Assembly: GCA_963761525.1 (NCBI GenBank)
Contig: CAVXHG010000008.1
Span: 620,001-684,000, forward strand
Reading direction: 5' to 3'
Origin: BOG-931 sp963761525
Lineage (GTDB): Bacteria; Pseudomonadota; Alphaproteobacteria; Rhizobiales; Xanthobacteraceae
Length of the DNA: 64,000 bases
Positions 53,512-62,991 of the stretch are shown piece by piece. Position numbers and translations under genes: made by a program. Under the pieces are notes generated by a model, which was given only the letters and a program-made list of their open reading frames with translations, did not search any database and had not been told where the DNA came from. Numbering within the stretch: position 1 is the first letter of the stretch; each line of letters starts with the position of its first letter.

Positions 53512-55395
53512 ATGAATCTGGAAGGCCTCGCGTTTCAGGCGATCAATGGGCTTGCCTCCGCATCCGGTTTGTTCTTCGTTGCCGCCGGTCTTTCGCTGAT
53601 CTTCGGAGTCACGCGCACCATCAATATGGCGCATGGCTCGCTCTATATGCTCGGCACCTATATCGCGGTCACGCTGGCGACAACGGTCGGCGGCGCGTTG
53701 GGCTTTTGGGGTGGCATCGTCGCGAGCGCGATCATCGTCGGACTGATCGGCGCGGTGATTGAGATCGTACTGCTGCGGCGCATCTATCAAGCGCCCGAAC
53801 TGTTCCAGCTTCTCGGCACTTTCGCGCTCGTTCTGGTTATCAACGACGCGACGTTGTGGATCTGGGGAGCACAGGATCAGTTCGGCCCGCGCGCGCCGGG
53901 ATTGCGCGGCGCCATTGAAATCCTCGGCCGCCGCTTGCCGACCTACGACGCGTTTCTGATTGTTGTTGCGCCAGCCATTCTCTGGATTCTGCACGCCGTT
54001 TTTACGCGCACCCGGTTCGGCCGCTTGGTGCGAGCCGCGACCGAGGATCGCGAAATGGTCGGCGCGCTCGGCGTCAATCAGGCCGTGCTGTTCACCGCGG
54101 TGTTCGCGCTCGGCTCGCTGCTCGCCGGCTTGGGCGGCGCTTTGCAGACCGCGCGGGAGCCGGCGAATTTAGGCATGGATCTCACGGCTCTCGGCGACGC
54201 GTTTGTCGTGGTCGTGGTGGGGGGTATGGGCTCGATCGCCGGCTCTTATGTTGCGGCGGTGTTGATCGCGGAAGTCAAAGCCCTGTGCATCGGTGTCGGG
54301 CTCGTGCATTTCGGCGCCTATGCGGTGAACTTTTCCAAGCTGACGCTCGTCGCCGAGTTTTTGGTGATGGCGGTGGTACTTATCGTGCGGCCGCAGGGCT
54401 TGCTGGGAAAGGCACAAATGGCGGTGCGTGGTACGGCCGAACCAGACGCGCCAATTCGCCCGGCTTCGCCGATGGTGCGGGTATTGTCCTTCATCGTGCT
54501 GTTGATCGTGGCTGCCCTCCCGGTGCTAGCGCGCTCATCGCCGTACACGCTCGTGCTCGGCGTCGATGTGTTGATTGCGGTTCTGTTCGCCGCCAGCCTG
54601 CATTTCATCATGGGGCCGGGCGGCATGCATTCATTCGGGCACGCCGCATATTTTGGTCTTGGTGCTTACGGCGCCGCGCTGGCGGTGAAGTGGTTTGCCG
54701 CGCCGATGGGACTGGCGCTTCCTGCTGCGGCACTCGCTGCGTGTGGTGGTGCGCTGCTGTTCGGCTGGTTCTCCGTCCGGCTTTCCGGCGTTTATCTCGC
54801 AATGCTGACGCTGGCCTTCGCCCAGATCGTGTGGTCGATCGTGTTTCAGTGGGAAGACGTCACCGGCGGCTCCAATGGCGTTCTCGGCATCTGGCCGGAT
54901 GCGCCGTTCGACCGGTTGCCGATGTTCTTCCTGCTGGCGGTCGTCCTGGTCGCCTGCGGCGTGCTGCTGTTACGGCGGGTTTTGTTCGCGCCGTTCGGGT
55001 ACGCCATGCGTTGCGGGCGCGATTCACCGCTGCGCGCGGAGGCAATCGGCATCGATGTGAAAAGGGTGCAGTGGCTGGCCTTTGCCCTTGCCGGCAGCGT
55101 GTGCGGCGTTTCCGGCGGCATATTCGCCTTCGCCAAGGGCTCGATCTCGCCAGAAACCATCAGCATCAACCATTCGATCGACGGTCTGGTGATGGTGCTC
55201 CTTGGCGGCATCCAGACGCTGGCAGGGCCGATCGTCGGTGCGACCGTGTTCTCAGTCCTGCAAGATACGGTGATGCGGGAAACCGAATACTGGCACGCGC
55301 TCCTTGGCGGCATCATCCTGGTGCTCGTGCTGGCTTTCCCGATGGGGCTCGTGGGCGCGTCATCGCGGATTGCCCGTCTGCTGCGCCGGTCATGA
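53512..55395 (+). CDS. Fused LivH-LivM ABC transporter permease
   Basis: 627 residues. Residues 1-300 are a LivH-type permease (FGVTRTINMAHGSLYMLGTY; VVVVVGGMGSIAGSYVAAVL), and 325-627 a LivM-type permease (LHFIMGPGGMHSFGHAAYFG; SRV-type loop RCGRDSPLRAEAIGIDVKRV; MVLLGGIQTLAGPIVGATVF). A linker of about 25 residues (KAQMAVRGTAEPDAPIRPAS) joins them. No stop or frame break lies between, so this is a true fusion. The two halves form the translocation channel of one importer. Stop overlaps the LivG start. Confidence 0.92.
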   Translation: MNLEGLAFQAINGLASASGLFFVAAGLSLIFGVTRTINMAHGSLYMLGTYIAVTLATTVGGALGFWGGIVASAIIVGLIGAVIEIVLLRRIYQAPELFQLLGTFALVLVINDATLWIWGAQDQFGPRAPGLRGAIEILGRRLPTYDAFLIVVAPAILWILHAVFTRTRFGRLVRAATEDREMVGALGVNQAVLFTAVFALGSLLAGLGGALQTAREPANLGMDLTALGDAFVVVVVGGMGSIAGSYVAAVLIAEVKALCIGVGLVHFGAYAVNFSKLTLVAEFLVMAVVLIVRPQGLLGKAQMAVRGTAEPDAPIRPASPMVRVLSFIVLLIVAALPVLARSSPYTLVLGVDVLIAVLFAASLHFIMGPGGMHSFGHAAYFGLGAYGAALAVKWFAAPMGLALPAAALAACGGALLFGWFSVRLSGVYLAMLTLAFAQIVWSIVFQWEDVTGGSNGVLGIWPDAPFDRLPMFFLLAVVLVACGVLLLRRVLFAPFGYAMRCGRDSPLRAEAIGIDVKRVQWLAFALAGSVCGVSGGIFAFAKGSISPETISINHSIDGLVMVLLGGIQTLAGPIVGATVFSVLQDTVMRETEYWHALLGGIILVLVLAFPMGLVGASSRIARLLRRS

Positions 55396-56162
55396 GCGGG
55401 CTTTCGGTCGTCTCACTGCGGAAAAGCTTTGGCGCGGTGCGCGCCGTAGACGATGTGAGCTTCTCCGTTGCCGGTGGTGAGTTTCTGGCGCTGATCGGTC
55501 CGAACGGCGCCGGCAAATCGACCTGCTTCAACATCATCAACGGCCAGCTGCCACCCGATGCCGGCGCGGTGCGCTTCGACGACCGCGATCTTGTTAAACT
55601 GCCGCCGCGCGAAATCTGCCGCCGCGGCATTGCCCGGACTTTCCAGATTGCGGCGACGTTCGGCTCCATGACGGTCGCCGAAAATGTCCAGATGGCGCTC
55701 ATTGCGCACCACGGCGAAATCTACCGCCTGTGGCGGCCGGCGGCATCGCGTCATCGCGAGCGAGCGCTGGAGTTGTTGCATCAGGTCGGCATGCGCGACG
55801 CCGCCGACCGGGCCTGCCGCGAATTGGCTTATGGCGACGTGAAGCGCGTCGAGCTTGCCCTGGCGCTCGCCAGCGAGCCGCGGCTCCTGCTTATGGACGA
55901 GCCGACCGCTGGCATGGCGCCGCGCGAGCGCAACGAAATGATCGCGCTGGTCAAGAAGCTTGTGGTCGAACGCGGTATCTCGGTTCTGTTTACCGAACAC
56001 TCGATGGATGTGGTTTTTGCTTTCGCCGACCGCATCATCGTCATGGCGCGCGGACGGCTGATCGCCGACGGCGATGCCAAAACAGTGCGCAACGATCCGC
56101 TGGTTCAGCAGGTTTATTTCGGCAGCGGCAAATCCTTCAAACTTTCGGAATTCAAGGCATGA
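55392..56162 (+). CDS. Branched-chain amino acid-type ABC transporter ATP-binding protein (LivG type)
   Basis: 256 residues. Walker A LIGPNGAGKSTCF, Q-loop GIARTFQIAATFGSMTV, signature ELAYGDVKRVELALAL (divergent from LSGGQ, as usual in LivG), Walker B LLLMDEPTAGMAPRE and H-loop LFTEHSMDVV. Starts at ATG 55392 overlapping the permease stop and ends overlapping the LivF start, so the set is translationally coupled. Confidence 0.95.
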   Translation: MSGLSVVSLRKSFGAVRAVDDVSFSVAGGEFLALIGPNGAGKSTCFNIINGQLPPDAGAVRFDDRDLVKLPPREICRRGIARTFQIAATFGSMTVAENVQMALIAHHGEIYRLWRPAASRHRERALELLHQVGMRDAADRACRELAYGDVKRVELALALASEPRLLLMDEPTAGMAPRERNEMIALVKKLVVERGISVLFTEHSMDVVFAFADRIIVMARGRLIADGDAKTVRNDPLVQQVYFGSGKSFKLSEFKA

Positions 56163-56887
56163 CCGCGCCTGCGCTGGCGGTTGAGAAACTTTGCGCGTGG
56201 TATGGCGCTGGACAGATTCTCTATGACGTGAATCTCGAAATAAGGCGGGGCGAGGTGGTGGCATTGATGGGCCGCAACGGCGCCGGAAAATCCACCACCA
56301 TGAAGGCGATCATGGGGATGATGGCGCGCCGCAGCGGAACCGTGCGCCATCATGGCCGCGATATTTCCGGGCTCAAGCCATTCGAGATTGCGCGGCTCGG
56401 CATCGGCTTTACGCCCGAAGATCGCCGCATCTTCGCCGGCCTCACGGTGATGGAGAATCTCGACATCGGCCTGCAGCCGCCGCGGACCTTCGACGACGGC
56501 AGCATGGCGCCGGCGTGGACAACGGAGGCTCTGTTCCGGCTGTTTCCGAACCTCGCCGAAATGCGCCATCGCCTCGGTGGCCGCATGAGCGGCGGCGAGC
56601 AGCAGATGTTGGCGATTGCGCGCACGCTGATGGGCAATCCGCTGATCGTGCTGCTGGACGAGCCGTCGGAGGGCATCGCGCCGGTGATTGTAGACGAGAT
56701 CGCGAATACCATCATCGAATTGAAGAAGCGCGGTCTTTCGATTTTGTTGTCCGAGCAAAATGTCGGCTTCGCGCAGGCGGTCTCGGATCGCGCGTATATG
56801 CTGGAAAAGGGCCAAATCCGCTGGGCCGGCACCATGGCTGAAGTGACGGCTGACGAAGAAATTCAGCGCAGCTATCTGGCGCTTTGA
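56159..56887 (+). CDS. Branched-chain amino acid-type ABC transporter ATP-binding protein (LivF type)
   Basis: 242 residues. Walker A LMGRNGAGKSTTMK, Q-loop GFTPEDRRIFAGLTV, signature RMSGGEQQMLAIARTLM, Walker B IVLLDEPSEGIAPVI, switch SEQNVGFAQAV. Last gene of the importer operon; convergent with the molybdenum hydroxylase gene 14 bp away. Confidence 0.95.
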   Translation: MTAPALAVEKLCAWYGAGQILYDVNLEIRRGEVVALMGRNGAGKSTTMKAIMGMMARRSGTVRHHGRDISGLKPFEIARLGIGFTPEDRRIFAGLTVMENLDIGLQPPRTFDDGSMAPAWTTEALFRLFPNLAEMRHRLGGRMSGGEQQMLAIARTLMGNPLIVLLDEPSEGIAPVIVDEIANTIIELKKRGLSILLSEQNVGFAQAVSDRAYMLEKGQIRWAGTMAEVTADEEIQRSYLAL

Positions 56888-56901
56888 TCATTCGAGCGCG
56901 G

Positions 56902-59235
56902 TCAGGCCTTTCGAGCATTACGCAAGGCCGTGCGGATGCGCTGCGGTGTTGCCGGCATTTCGTCGATCTCGACGCCGAACGGCGTGAGCGCATCGTTGAT
57001 CGCGTTGAGTACCGCAGCCGGCGCACCGATAGCGCCGCCTTCGCCGATCCCCTTGGCGCCGGTAATCGAAGATGCTGCCGGTGACTCAATGTGATGCAGC
57101 TCGATCGGCGGAATCTCATGGGCCGTCGGCGGCATGTAGTCGGCGAGCGTTGCGGTCTGCACATTGCCGAGCGCGTCGTAGATAATTTCTTCGAGCAGCG
57201 CGTTGCCGATGCCTTGCGCGATGCCGCCGTGCACCTGGCCATCGGCAATGCGCGGATTGATGATGCGCCCGGCATCTTCGACCGCGAGGAATTTCTGCAT
57301 CGTGACGCGGCCGGTCTCGATATCGACCTCGACAATGGCGACGTGACAGGCGTTGGAGAACGTGCCCGGCGGATCGTAGTCGGCGCTTTCGTTCAGCCCC
57401 GGCGTAATTTCACCCTTGAACTGATGGGTCTGGTGATAAGCAGCGCGGGCGAGGGAGGCGATCGTCACCGTGCGGTCGGTGCCGGATACCCTGGCATTGC
57501 CGTCTTCCAGCACGATGTCGTCAGGGGCAGCTTCCAGCACATGGCTCGCGATGGTGAGGAGCTTCTTGCGGATCTTCAGCGCCGCCAGCAGCGAGGCGCC
57601 GCCGGAGATGACCAGCGACCGGCTGGCGAACGTGCCCCAGCCATACGGCGTGCGGTCAGTATCGCCATGGATGACGCGTACATTCTGCGGTGCGACGCCG
57701 ACTTGATCGGCGATGATTTGCGCAAGCGTGGTGCGCAACCCCTGGCCGTGAGGACTCGCGCCAATGCGTGCTTCGACCAGGCCTGACGGGTCCATGGTGA
57801 TCGAGACGGTTTCCCAGCCCGGCGTGATCTCCATGCCGCGGGCGGCGAAGGCGGGACTGCCGTAACCGGTGCGCTCGGAGAATGTCGTAAAGCCGATGCC
57901 GAGATAGCGGCCGCGCGAACGGGCTTCGCGCTGCGCCGCGCGGAATGCTTTCAGACCGATGTGGGCGACCGCCTGATCCAGCGTTTCAACATAGGTGCCT
58001 TCGTCGAACACGAGTCCCATGGCCGAGGTGTAAGGAAATGTCTTGATGAGATTGCGCCGGCGGATTTCGTCGGTGTCGAGGCCGAACGCGGCTGCCGCTT
58101 TGTCCATTAGCCGCTCGATGGCAAGCGTGATCACCGGTCGTGACACGCCGCGATAGGGCGCCATGGTGCAGGTGTGCGTGGCGACGCCACGCGCCACGCA
58201 GGAATAGGCGCGAAAGTCATAAGGCCCCGGCAGCTCGGCCATTGCCATCAACGGCTCAACGCCGCAGGTGGTCGGAAAACAGGAATACGCACCGATATTG
58301 GCGGCGATATCCGACGACAGCGCGATCAACTTGCCATGCTCGTCGAACGCGCCTTCGATCTCGACGTGCTGGTCGCGGCTATGAAAGGCCGCAATGAGGT
58401 TTTCCCGCCGGTCCTCGCTCCAGGCCACGGCGCTGCGGGTTTGCCGCGCCAGCCAGACCAGTACGACATATTCGCCCGGCAGCGACATCTTCTGGCCGAA
58501 GCCGCCGCCGACATCGGGCGCGATAACGCGGATGTCGGATTCGGGAAACTTCAACACGTCGGCGATTGCGGTGCGCACGAGATGCGGCATCTGCGTGGTA
58601 CAGGTCAGTGTCACGCGGCCGGAGTGGAGGTCGAAAGCAGCGTGTGCGGCGCGCGCTTCAAGCGGAGTCGCGTTCTGGCGGTTCGATCGAAGTGTGGCGC
58701 GGACGATCTTGTGTGCCTTGGCAAACGTCGCGTCGAAATTCTCGGTCTTGAAGCGGCCTTCGACTACCGTGTTCGACGGCACGTTGCCGTGGACCAGCGG
58801 CGCACCGTGCTTGAGTGCTTCGCGGGCGTCAATCACCGCCGGCAGTTCTTCGATCTCGACTTCCACCGCGTCGGCGAGGTCTTCAGCCGCCGCGTTGCTC
58901 GGCGCAATCACGGCGGCGATCGGTTCGCCGACGAAGCGCACAACGTCTTTTGCCAGGATCGGCTGCTCGACCGGCTGGTAGTTGAATTTGTGCAGCATCG
59001 GACGGATCGGCCGCGCGTCGTCGAGATCGGCCACGCGGATGACGCGGGCACCTTCGGGAGCGGAGATGTTGACAATCCGGCCGGACGCCACGGCGCTGCG
59101 CACGAAGCGCACGTAATGTTGCGCCGGCAGATCGGCCGTGAAACGCCCGCGTCCGGTAACCAGGGCCGGGTCTTCAAGCCGCCGGATGGCGCGGCCGACC
59201 CATTTCAGTCCCGAACCGGCGGTTTCCTCAGACAT
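56902..59235 (-). CDS. Xanthine dehydrogenase-family molybdopterin-binding large subunit (CoxL-like)
   Basis: 777 residues. Aldehyde oxidase/xanthine dehydrogenase N-terminal a/b hammerhead (KWVGRAIRRLEDPALVTGRG; VGEPIAAVIAPSNAAAEDLA), then the molybdopterin-binding domain (DVGGGFGQKMSLPGEYVVLV; catalytic-site GAKGIGEGGAIGAPAAVLNA). The loop is APYRGVSRP, not the AYRCSFR of form I CO dehydrogenase, so CO is unlikely as substrate. The usual FAD and 2Fe-2S subunits are not next to it. Probably hydroxylates an aromatic or heterocyclic acid or aldehyde, in line with the aldolase and reductase genes downstream in the same strand block. Confidence 0.9.
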   Translation of the reverse strand: MSEETAGSGLKWVGRAIRRLEDPALVTGRGRFTADLPAQHYVRFVRSAVASGRIVNISAPEGARVIRVADLDDARPIRPMLHKFNYQPVEQPILAKDVVRFVGEPIAAVIAPSNAAAEDLADAVEVEIEELPAVIDAREALKHGAPLVHGNVPSNTVVEGRFKTENFDATFAKAHKIVRATLRSNRQNATPLEARAAHAAFDLHSGRVTLTCTTQMPHLVRTAIADVLKFPESDIRVIAPDVGGGFGQKMSLPGEYVVLVWLARQTRSAVAWSEDRRENLIAAFHSRDQHVEIEGAFDEHGKLIALSSDIAANIGAYSCFPTTCGVEPLMAMAELPGPYDFRAYSCVARGVATHTCTMAPYRGVSRPVITLAIERLMDKAAAAFGLDTDEIRRRNLIKTFPYTSAMGLVFDEGTYVETLDQAVAHIGLKAFRAAQREARSRGRYLGIGFTTFSERTGYGSPAFAARGMEITPGWETVSITMDPSGLVEARIGASPHGQGLRTTLAQIIADQVGVAPQNVRVIHGDTDRTPYGWGTFASRSLVISGGASLLAALKIRKKLLTIASHVLEAAPDDIVLEDGNARVSGTDRTVTIASLARAAYHQTHQFKGEITPGLNESADYDPPGTFSNACHVAIVEVDIETGRVTMQKFLAVEDAGRIINPRIADGQVHGGIAQGIGNALLEEIIYDALGNVQTATLADYMPPTAHEIPPIELHHIESPAASSITGAKGIGEGGAIGAPAAVLNAINDALTPFGVEIDEMPATPQRIRTALRNARKA

Positions 59236-59248
59236 GCCCGCGACTGTA

Positions 59249-60305
59249 TCAGAACCGCGGCGGCTCGCCGAAATAGGCCTGGCGGATCACCTCGGTAAGC
59301 TCGGCTTTTGACACCGTCCGCGGGTGGGTGATCTGGACCTTGCTGACCACCTCGATCGCCTTCGGAATATCCTCTTCGCGCATGCCGAGTCCCTTCAGCC
59401 CCGTCGGCAGGTCAAGCCGGACGTTGAGATCGTAAAGGCCGCGTGCGGCGTCAGCCACGCCGAGCGCACGCTTGATCCGCGTCATCGCTTCGGGCGCAGC
59501 CGAGGCGTTGAAGCCGATCGCATAGGGCGTGGCGATGGCATGGGTATGCGCATGGTCGAGATTGAACCATTGCCGTACCCGTTGCGCTATCGCGTGCTCC
59601 AGCCCGACCTCGGAACGGAAATTCGCCGCCAGCCACGCGCCGTACATGACGTTGCCGCGCGCCTCGATGTCGCGCGGGCTTTGCAGCATGCGCGGCAGGT
59701 TGGCGCCGAGTTGACGGATCCCTTCCTCGGCCATCGCTTGCACGACCGGATTGGTGTCGATGCCGTAGAGGCTCTCAACGGCATGAGCGACGGCATTCAT
59801 GCCGCTCGCCATCGAGGTGCGCAGCGGCAGATCGAGCGTCAGTTCGGGGTCGTAGATCGCGGTGGCGGGCAGGGCGTCAGGACCTTCGCCCGACACGGCG
59901 TCGGCAGCGATCCCGATGCGCCAGCGCGCCGCCATCTCCGAGCCGGAATAGGTCGTGACCATGGCGATGTAGGGTATTTTCGTTGCCACCGCGGCGGCTT
60001 TGGCCAAGCCGATCGGCGAGCCGCCGCCGACCACGACAAAGCCATCGACCTTATGCTGCTTCAGCGCGCCGAGCACACGATCGAAGGCTTCGCGCGGCAT
60101 GTTCGGCGCCGAGGCGTCGCAAAAATCGACGACGCGATCGGCAATGGCGGCGGTCGCACGCCGGGCAAAGTCTACGCGCGATTTCGAGCACAGCACGACC
60201 AGCCGTGACATCTTGTGGAAGTCGGCTTCCTCACCGAGGGTGGCGGCTGCGCCTGCGCCGAAGCGGATGCGGATGGGGTCGGAGTTGATAGGTAAAGTTG
60301 TTCAT
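59249..60305 (-). CDS. Maleylacetate reductase-like iron-containing alcohol dehydrogenase (one frameshift near the start)
   Basis: About 351 residues when corrected. NAD(P) loop FVVVGGGSPIGLAKAAAVA, TYSGSEMAARWRIG and metal-binding histidines in ASGMNAVAHAVESLYG and DHAHTHAIATPYAIGFN, typical of maleylacetate reductases and iron-dependent alcohol dehydrogenases. As read, the frame starts only at 60211 (MSRLVVLCSK). Removing one G from the G4 run 60275-60278 joins it to an ATG at 60305 and the N-terminus MNNFTYQLRPIRIRFGAGAA, which restores the usual length. In ring-cleavage pathways the enzyme makes 3-oxoadipate. Confidence 0.85.
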
Positions 60306-60315
60306 CGCGGGCAAT

Positions 60316-61279
60316 TCATTCCGCCTTCATGCCGGCTTGTTTGACGACCGGTCCCCATTTGGCGATCTCCGCCTCGATGAATTTGCCGAATTCCGCGGAA
60401 CTCATGTGCATCGGCGCTGCGCCTTCGTTGTCGAGGAATTTTTTGGTGGCCGCGGAATCCAGCAATCCCGCGATGGTGTCGTGCAGCTTGTCGACGATCG
60501 GTTGCGGGGTGCCGGCCGGCGCGACGATGCCCCACCAGTTCGTTGCCACATAGCCCGGCACGCCGGCTTCGGCGATGGTCGGCAGGTCGGGCAGGATCGG
60601 GCTGCGCTTTTCGCCGCCGGTCGCCAGCGCGCGCAACTGGCCGTTCTGGATGTTCGGCACCGTCTGCACGATGGACGAGAACATCACCTGGTCTTCGCCG
60701 GCGATCACCGCGAGCATGGCCGGCCCGCCGCCTTTGTAAGGCACATGCTGGATGTTCACGCCGGCCATCAGCTTGAACAGTTCGCCGCTCAAATGCTGGA
60801 AGCTGCCGATACCGGCGGAGGCATAGTTCAGCACGCCGGGCTTCGCCTTGGCGAGATCGAGCAGTTCCTTGACCGAATGTACCGGCACGCTCGGATTGAC
60901 GCTGAGCACATTGGTGCCGGTGGCGATGATGCTGACCGGGGCAAAATCCTTCACCGGGTCGAACGGCGTTTTGTACAGCCATGGATCGACCGCATGCGCG
61001 ATCGAGATAATCAATAGCGTGTAGCCGTCGGGATCGGCTTTTGCCGCGAGGTCGGAGCCGACCACGCCGCCGGCGCCGCGGACGATTGTCGACGAACACC
61101 TGTTTGCCGAGCTTCTCGCCGAGCTGATTGGCGATGATGCGGCCGACCACATCATTGCTGCCGCCCGGCGCGAACGGAATGATCATCCGGATCGCGTGGT
61201 TCGGGTAATCGTCAGCGGCCGCCGCAGGCGCTGCGCTCGCGATCAGCGCAAGCCACAGGCACGATGATTTGCGCCGCAC
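60316..61279 (-). pseudogene. Bug/TctC-family solute receptor, one frameshift
   Basis: Receptor of about 320 residues. The N-terminal part from a GTG at 61279 is a signal peptide (RRKSSCLWLALIASAAPAAA) followed by DDYPNHAIRMIIPFAPGGSN. An extra base near 61079 breaks the frame after VFVDNRP; the next frame continues GAGGVVGSDLAAKADPDGYT, HVPYKGGGPAMLAVIAGEDQ, and ends IEAEIAKWGPVVKQAGMKAE. Part of the minus-strand catabolic block between the HpcH aldolase and the maleylacetate-reductase-like gene; probably imports their substrate. Confidence 0.85.
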
Positions 61280-61323
61280 GATAACTCGCCATGACGGTCT
61301 CCCCGATTTCGTTGTTTTGCTTG

Positions 61324-62160
61324 TTATACTAGTTCGACGCGGTCCGTCATTGTCGCGCCATGTCGCTGGACTTCCTTGGCCTTGGCCGTGCAGGCCGCGA
61401 GCAGGAAACCAAGATCGGTGCCGGTCGAGACGTAGCGCGCGCCCATTCTTACGTATTTGGCGGCGAGGTCGGCGCGGGTGGCAAAACCGCCGACGGCGAG
61501 ATGCTTGCCGTACTTTTTGCAAGCCGCGAGCGTCTTTGTGTAGGCCTCGTGCACTTTGGGATGGTCATACTGGCCGGGCAGGCCATAGTCGGCCAGGAGA
61601 TCGTTGGTGCCGATGAGCACCATGTCGACACCCTCGACCGCCACGATTTCATCGGCGTTCTCGACGGCCTTGGCGCTTTCAAACTGCACGATCACCATGG
61701 TCGCAGCGTCGATCGCGGCATAAGCCTCGGCAGCCGGGAACGAGCGGTATTGCAGGTGGGGCAGGTTGCCGGCGTTGGAGCGGTCGCCAAGCGGCGGATA
61801 TTTCGCGGCCTTCACGTATTCGCGCGCCTCTTCGGCCGACTGCACATGCGGAGCAATGATGCCGAGAGCACCGGCATCGAGGATGCGCTGCACGTCGCCG
61901 ACGCTGGGCACCCGCACGAACGGCGTGATGCCGACTTCGAGCGCGGCGATGCAGACCTGGCTCATGCTTTCGAGCGAGAAACTCGAATGCTCCATATCGA
62001 CATAGAGGCTGTCGAAGCCGGCGGTTTTGGCGATTCGCGCGATCTCGACACCGTGCACGAGCCGCACCGTCATCGAGGCGACCACCTCGTCGCGGGCGAG
62101 CTTTTCCTTCACGTGATTGCGCAGGACGTCGCCGATCCTGACCGACTCTGTGGCTGACAT
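61324..62160 (-). CDS. HpcH/HpaI-family aldolase
   Basis: 278 residues. Metal-dependent class II pyruvate aldolase of the 2,4-dihydroxyhept-2-enedioate type. TIM-barrel motifs: RIAKTAGFDSLYVDMEHSSF (catalytic Asp/Glu region), GITPFVRVPSVGDVQRILDA, ALGIIAPHVQSAEEA, VIVQFESAKAVENADEIVA and VLIGTNDLLADYG. Could also act on other hydroxy-oxo acids. First gene of a minus-strand block (aldolase, Bug receptor, reductase, hydroxylase). Divergent from the class II aldolase gene with a 42-bp gap. Confidence 0.92.
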   Translation of the reverse strand: MSATESVRIGDVLRNHVKEKLARDEVVASMTVRLVHGVEIARIAKTAGFDSLYVDMEHSSFSLESMSQVCIAALEVGITPFVRVPSVGDVQRILDAGALGIIAPHVQSAEEAREYVKAAKYPPLGDRSNAGNLPHLQYRSFPAAEAYAAIDAATMVIVQFESAKAVENADEIVAVEGVDMVLIGTNDLLADYGLPGQYDHPKVHEAYTKTLAACKKYGKHLAVGGFATRADLAAKYVRMGARYVSTGTDLGFLLAACTAKAKEVQRHGATMTDRVELV

Positions 62161-62202
62161 GATCCGCTCTAAAAGCTATTCTTGAGGTATGGGAGAAACG
62201 CC

Positions 62203-62991
62203 GTGAATTATTCGACCGATTTCAAGTCAATCCGCAATGACGTGTCGGCGCAAGAGTGGCAGGCGAGGGTCGATCTCGCCGCCTGCTATCGCCTTGTCGA
62301 TCAGTATGCGATGTCGGACCTGATCTACAATCACATCACCGCGCGCATTCCCGGCACCGATCATCTGCTGATCAATCTCTATGGTCTGCTTTACAAGGAG
62401 ATCACCGCGTCGAGCCTGGTGAAGATCGACGTCGAGGGCAACATTATCTGGAAGCCGGAGACCGATTACGCCATCAACGTCTCCGGCTATGTGATCCATG
62501 GCGCGATCCACAAGGCGCGCGAGGACGTCGCCTGCATACTGCACACCCATACCCGGGCCGGCATGGCGGTGTCGGCGATGCAGTGCGGGCTGTTGCCGCT
62601 GTCGCAAACCTCGATCCGTTTCGTCGGCCATATCGGCTATCACGACTACGAGGGGCCTGCGATCGACACCGAGGAGCGCGAGCGGATCGTCGACGATCTC
62701 GGGCCGCACGATGCGCTGGTGATGCGCAATCACGGCCTGCTCACCTGCGGCGCCACTATCCAGCAAGCGTTCAATACGATGTATCAGCTCGAGCTGTCCT
62801 GCCGCTCACAGGTCGATGCCATGGCGGCGCGCACCGAACTGACGATGCCGGGCGAGAATGTGCTCGCGCACACCGCGCATCTTTATCAGCCCGGCACGCG
62901 GCGGCCTTATGGCGTGCTGGAATGGCCGGCGATGCTGCGGCTGCTGGCGGCGACCGAGAAGACCTCAGGCTATCCGCCGCATTGGCATTAG
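62203..62991 (+). CDS. Class II aldolase/adducin-family protein
   Basis: 262 residues from a GTG at 62203 behind GGGAGAAA (a TTG 21 bp earlier is less likely). Zinc-ligand histidines in CILHTHTRAGMAVS and MRNHGLLTCG, and YNHITARIPGTDHLLINLYG as in fuculose-phosphate aldolase relatives. Members of this group also include decarboxylases and dehydratases for sugar acids. Divergent from the HpcH aldolase gene, sharing a short regulatory gap. Confidence 0.9.
   Translation: MNYSTDFKSIRNDVSAQEWQARVDLAACYRLVDQYAMSDLIYNHITARIPGTDHLLINLYGLLYKEITASSLVKIDVEGNIIWKPETDYAINVSGYVIHGAIHKAREDVACILHTHTRAGMAVSAMQCGLLPLSQTSIRFVGHIGYHDYEGPAIDTEERERIVDDLGPHDALVMRNHGLLTCGATIQQAFNTMYQLELSCRSQVDAMAARTELTMPGENVLAHTAHLYQPGTRRPYGVLEWPAMLRLLAATEKTSGYPPHWH

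Noticed and set aside
54285..55391. Long open frame overlapping the LivM part and running into livG
   Set aside because: Arg/Ala-rich shadow of the permease; only the part from 55392 is a real gene.
57091..60208. Several long plus-strand frames opposite the molybdenum hydroxylase and reductase genes
   Set aside because: Antisense shadows in GC-rich DNA; no start context and no family motifs, while the minus strand carries complete enzymes.
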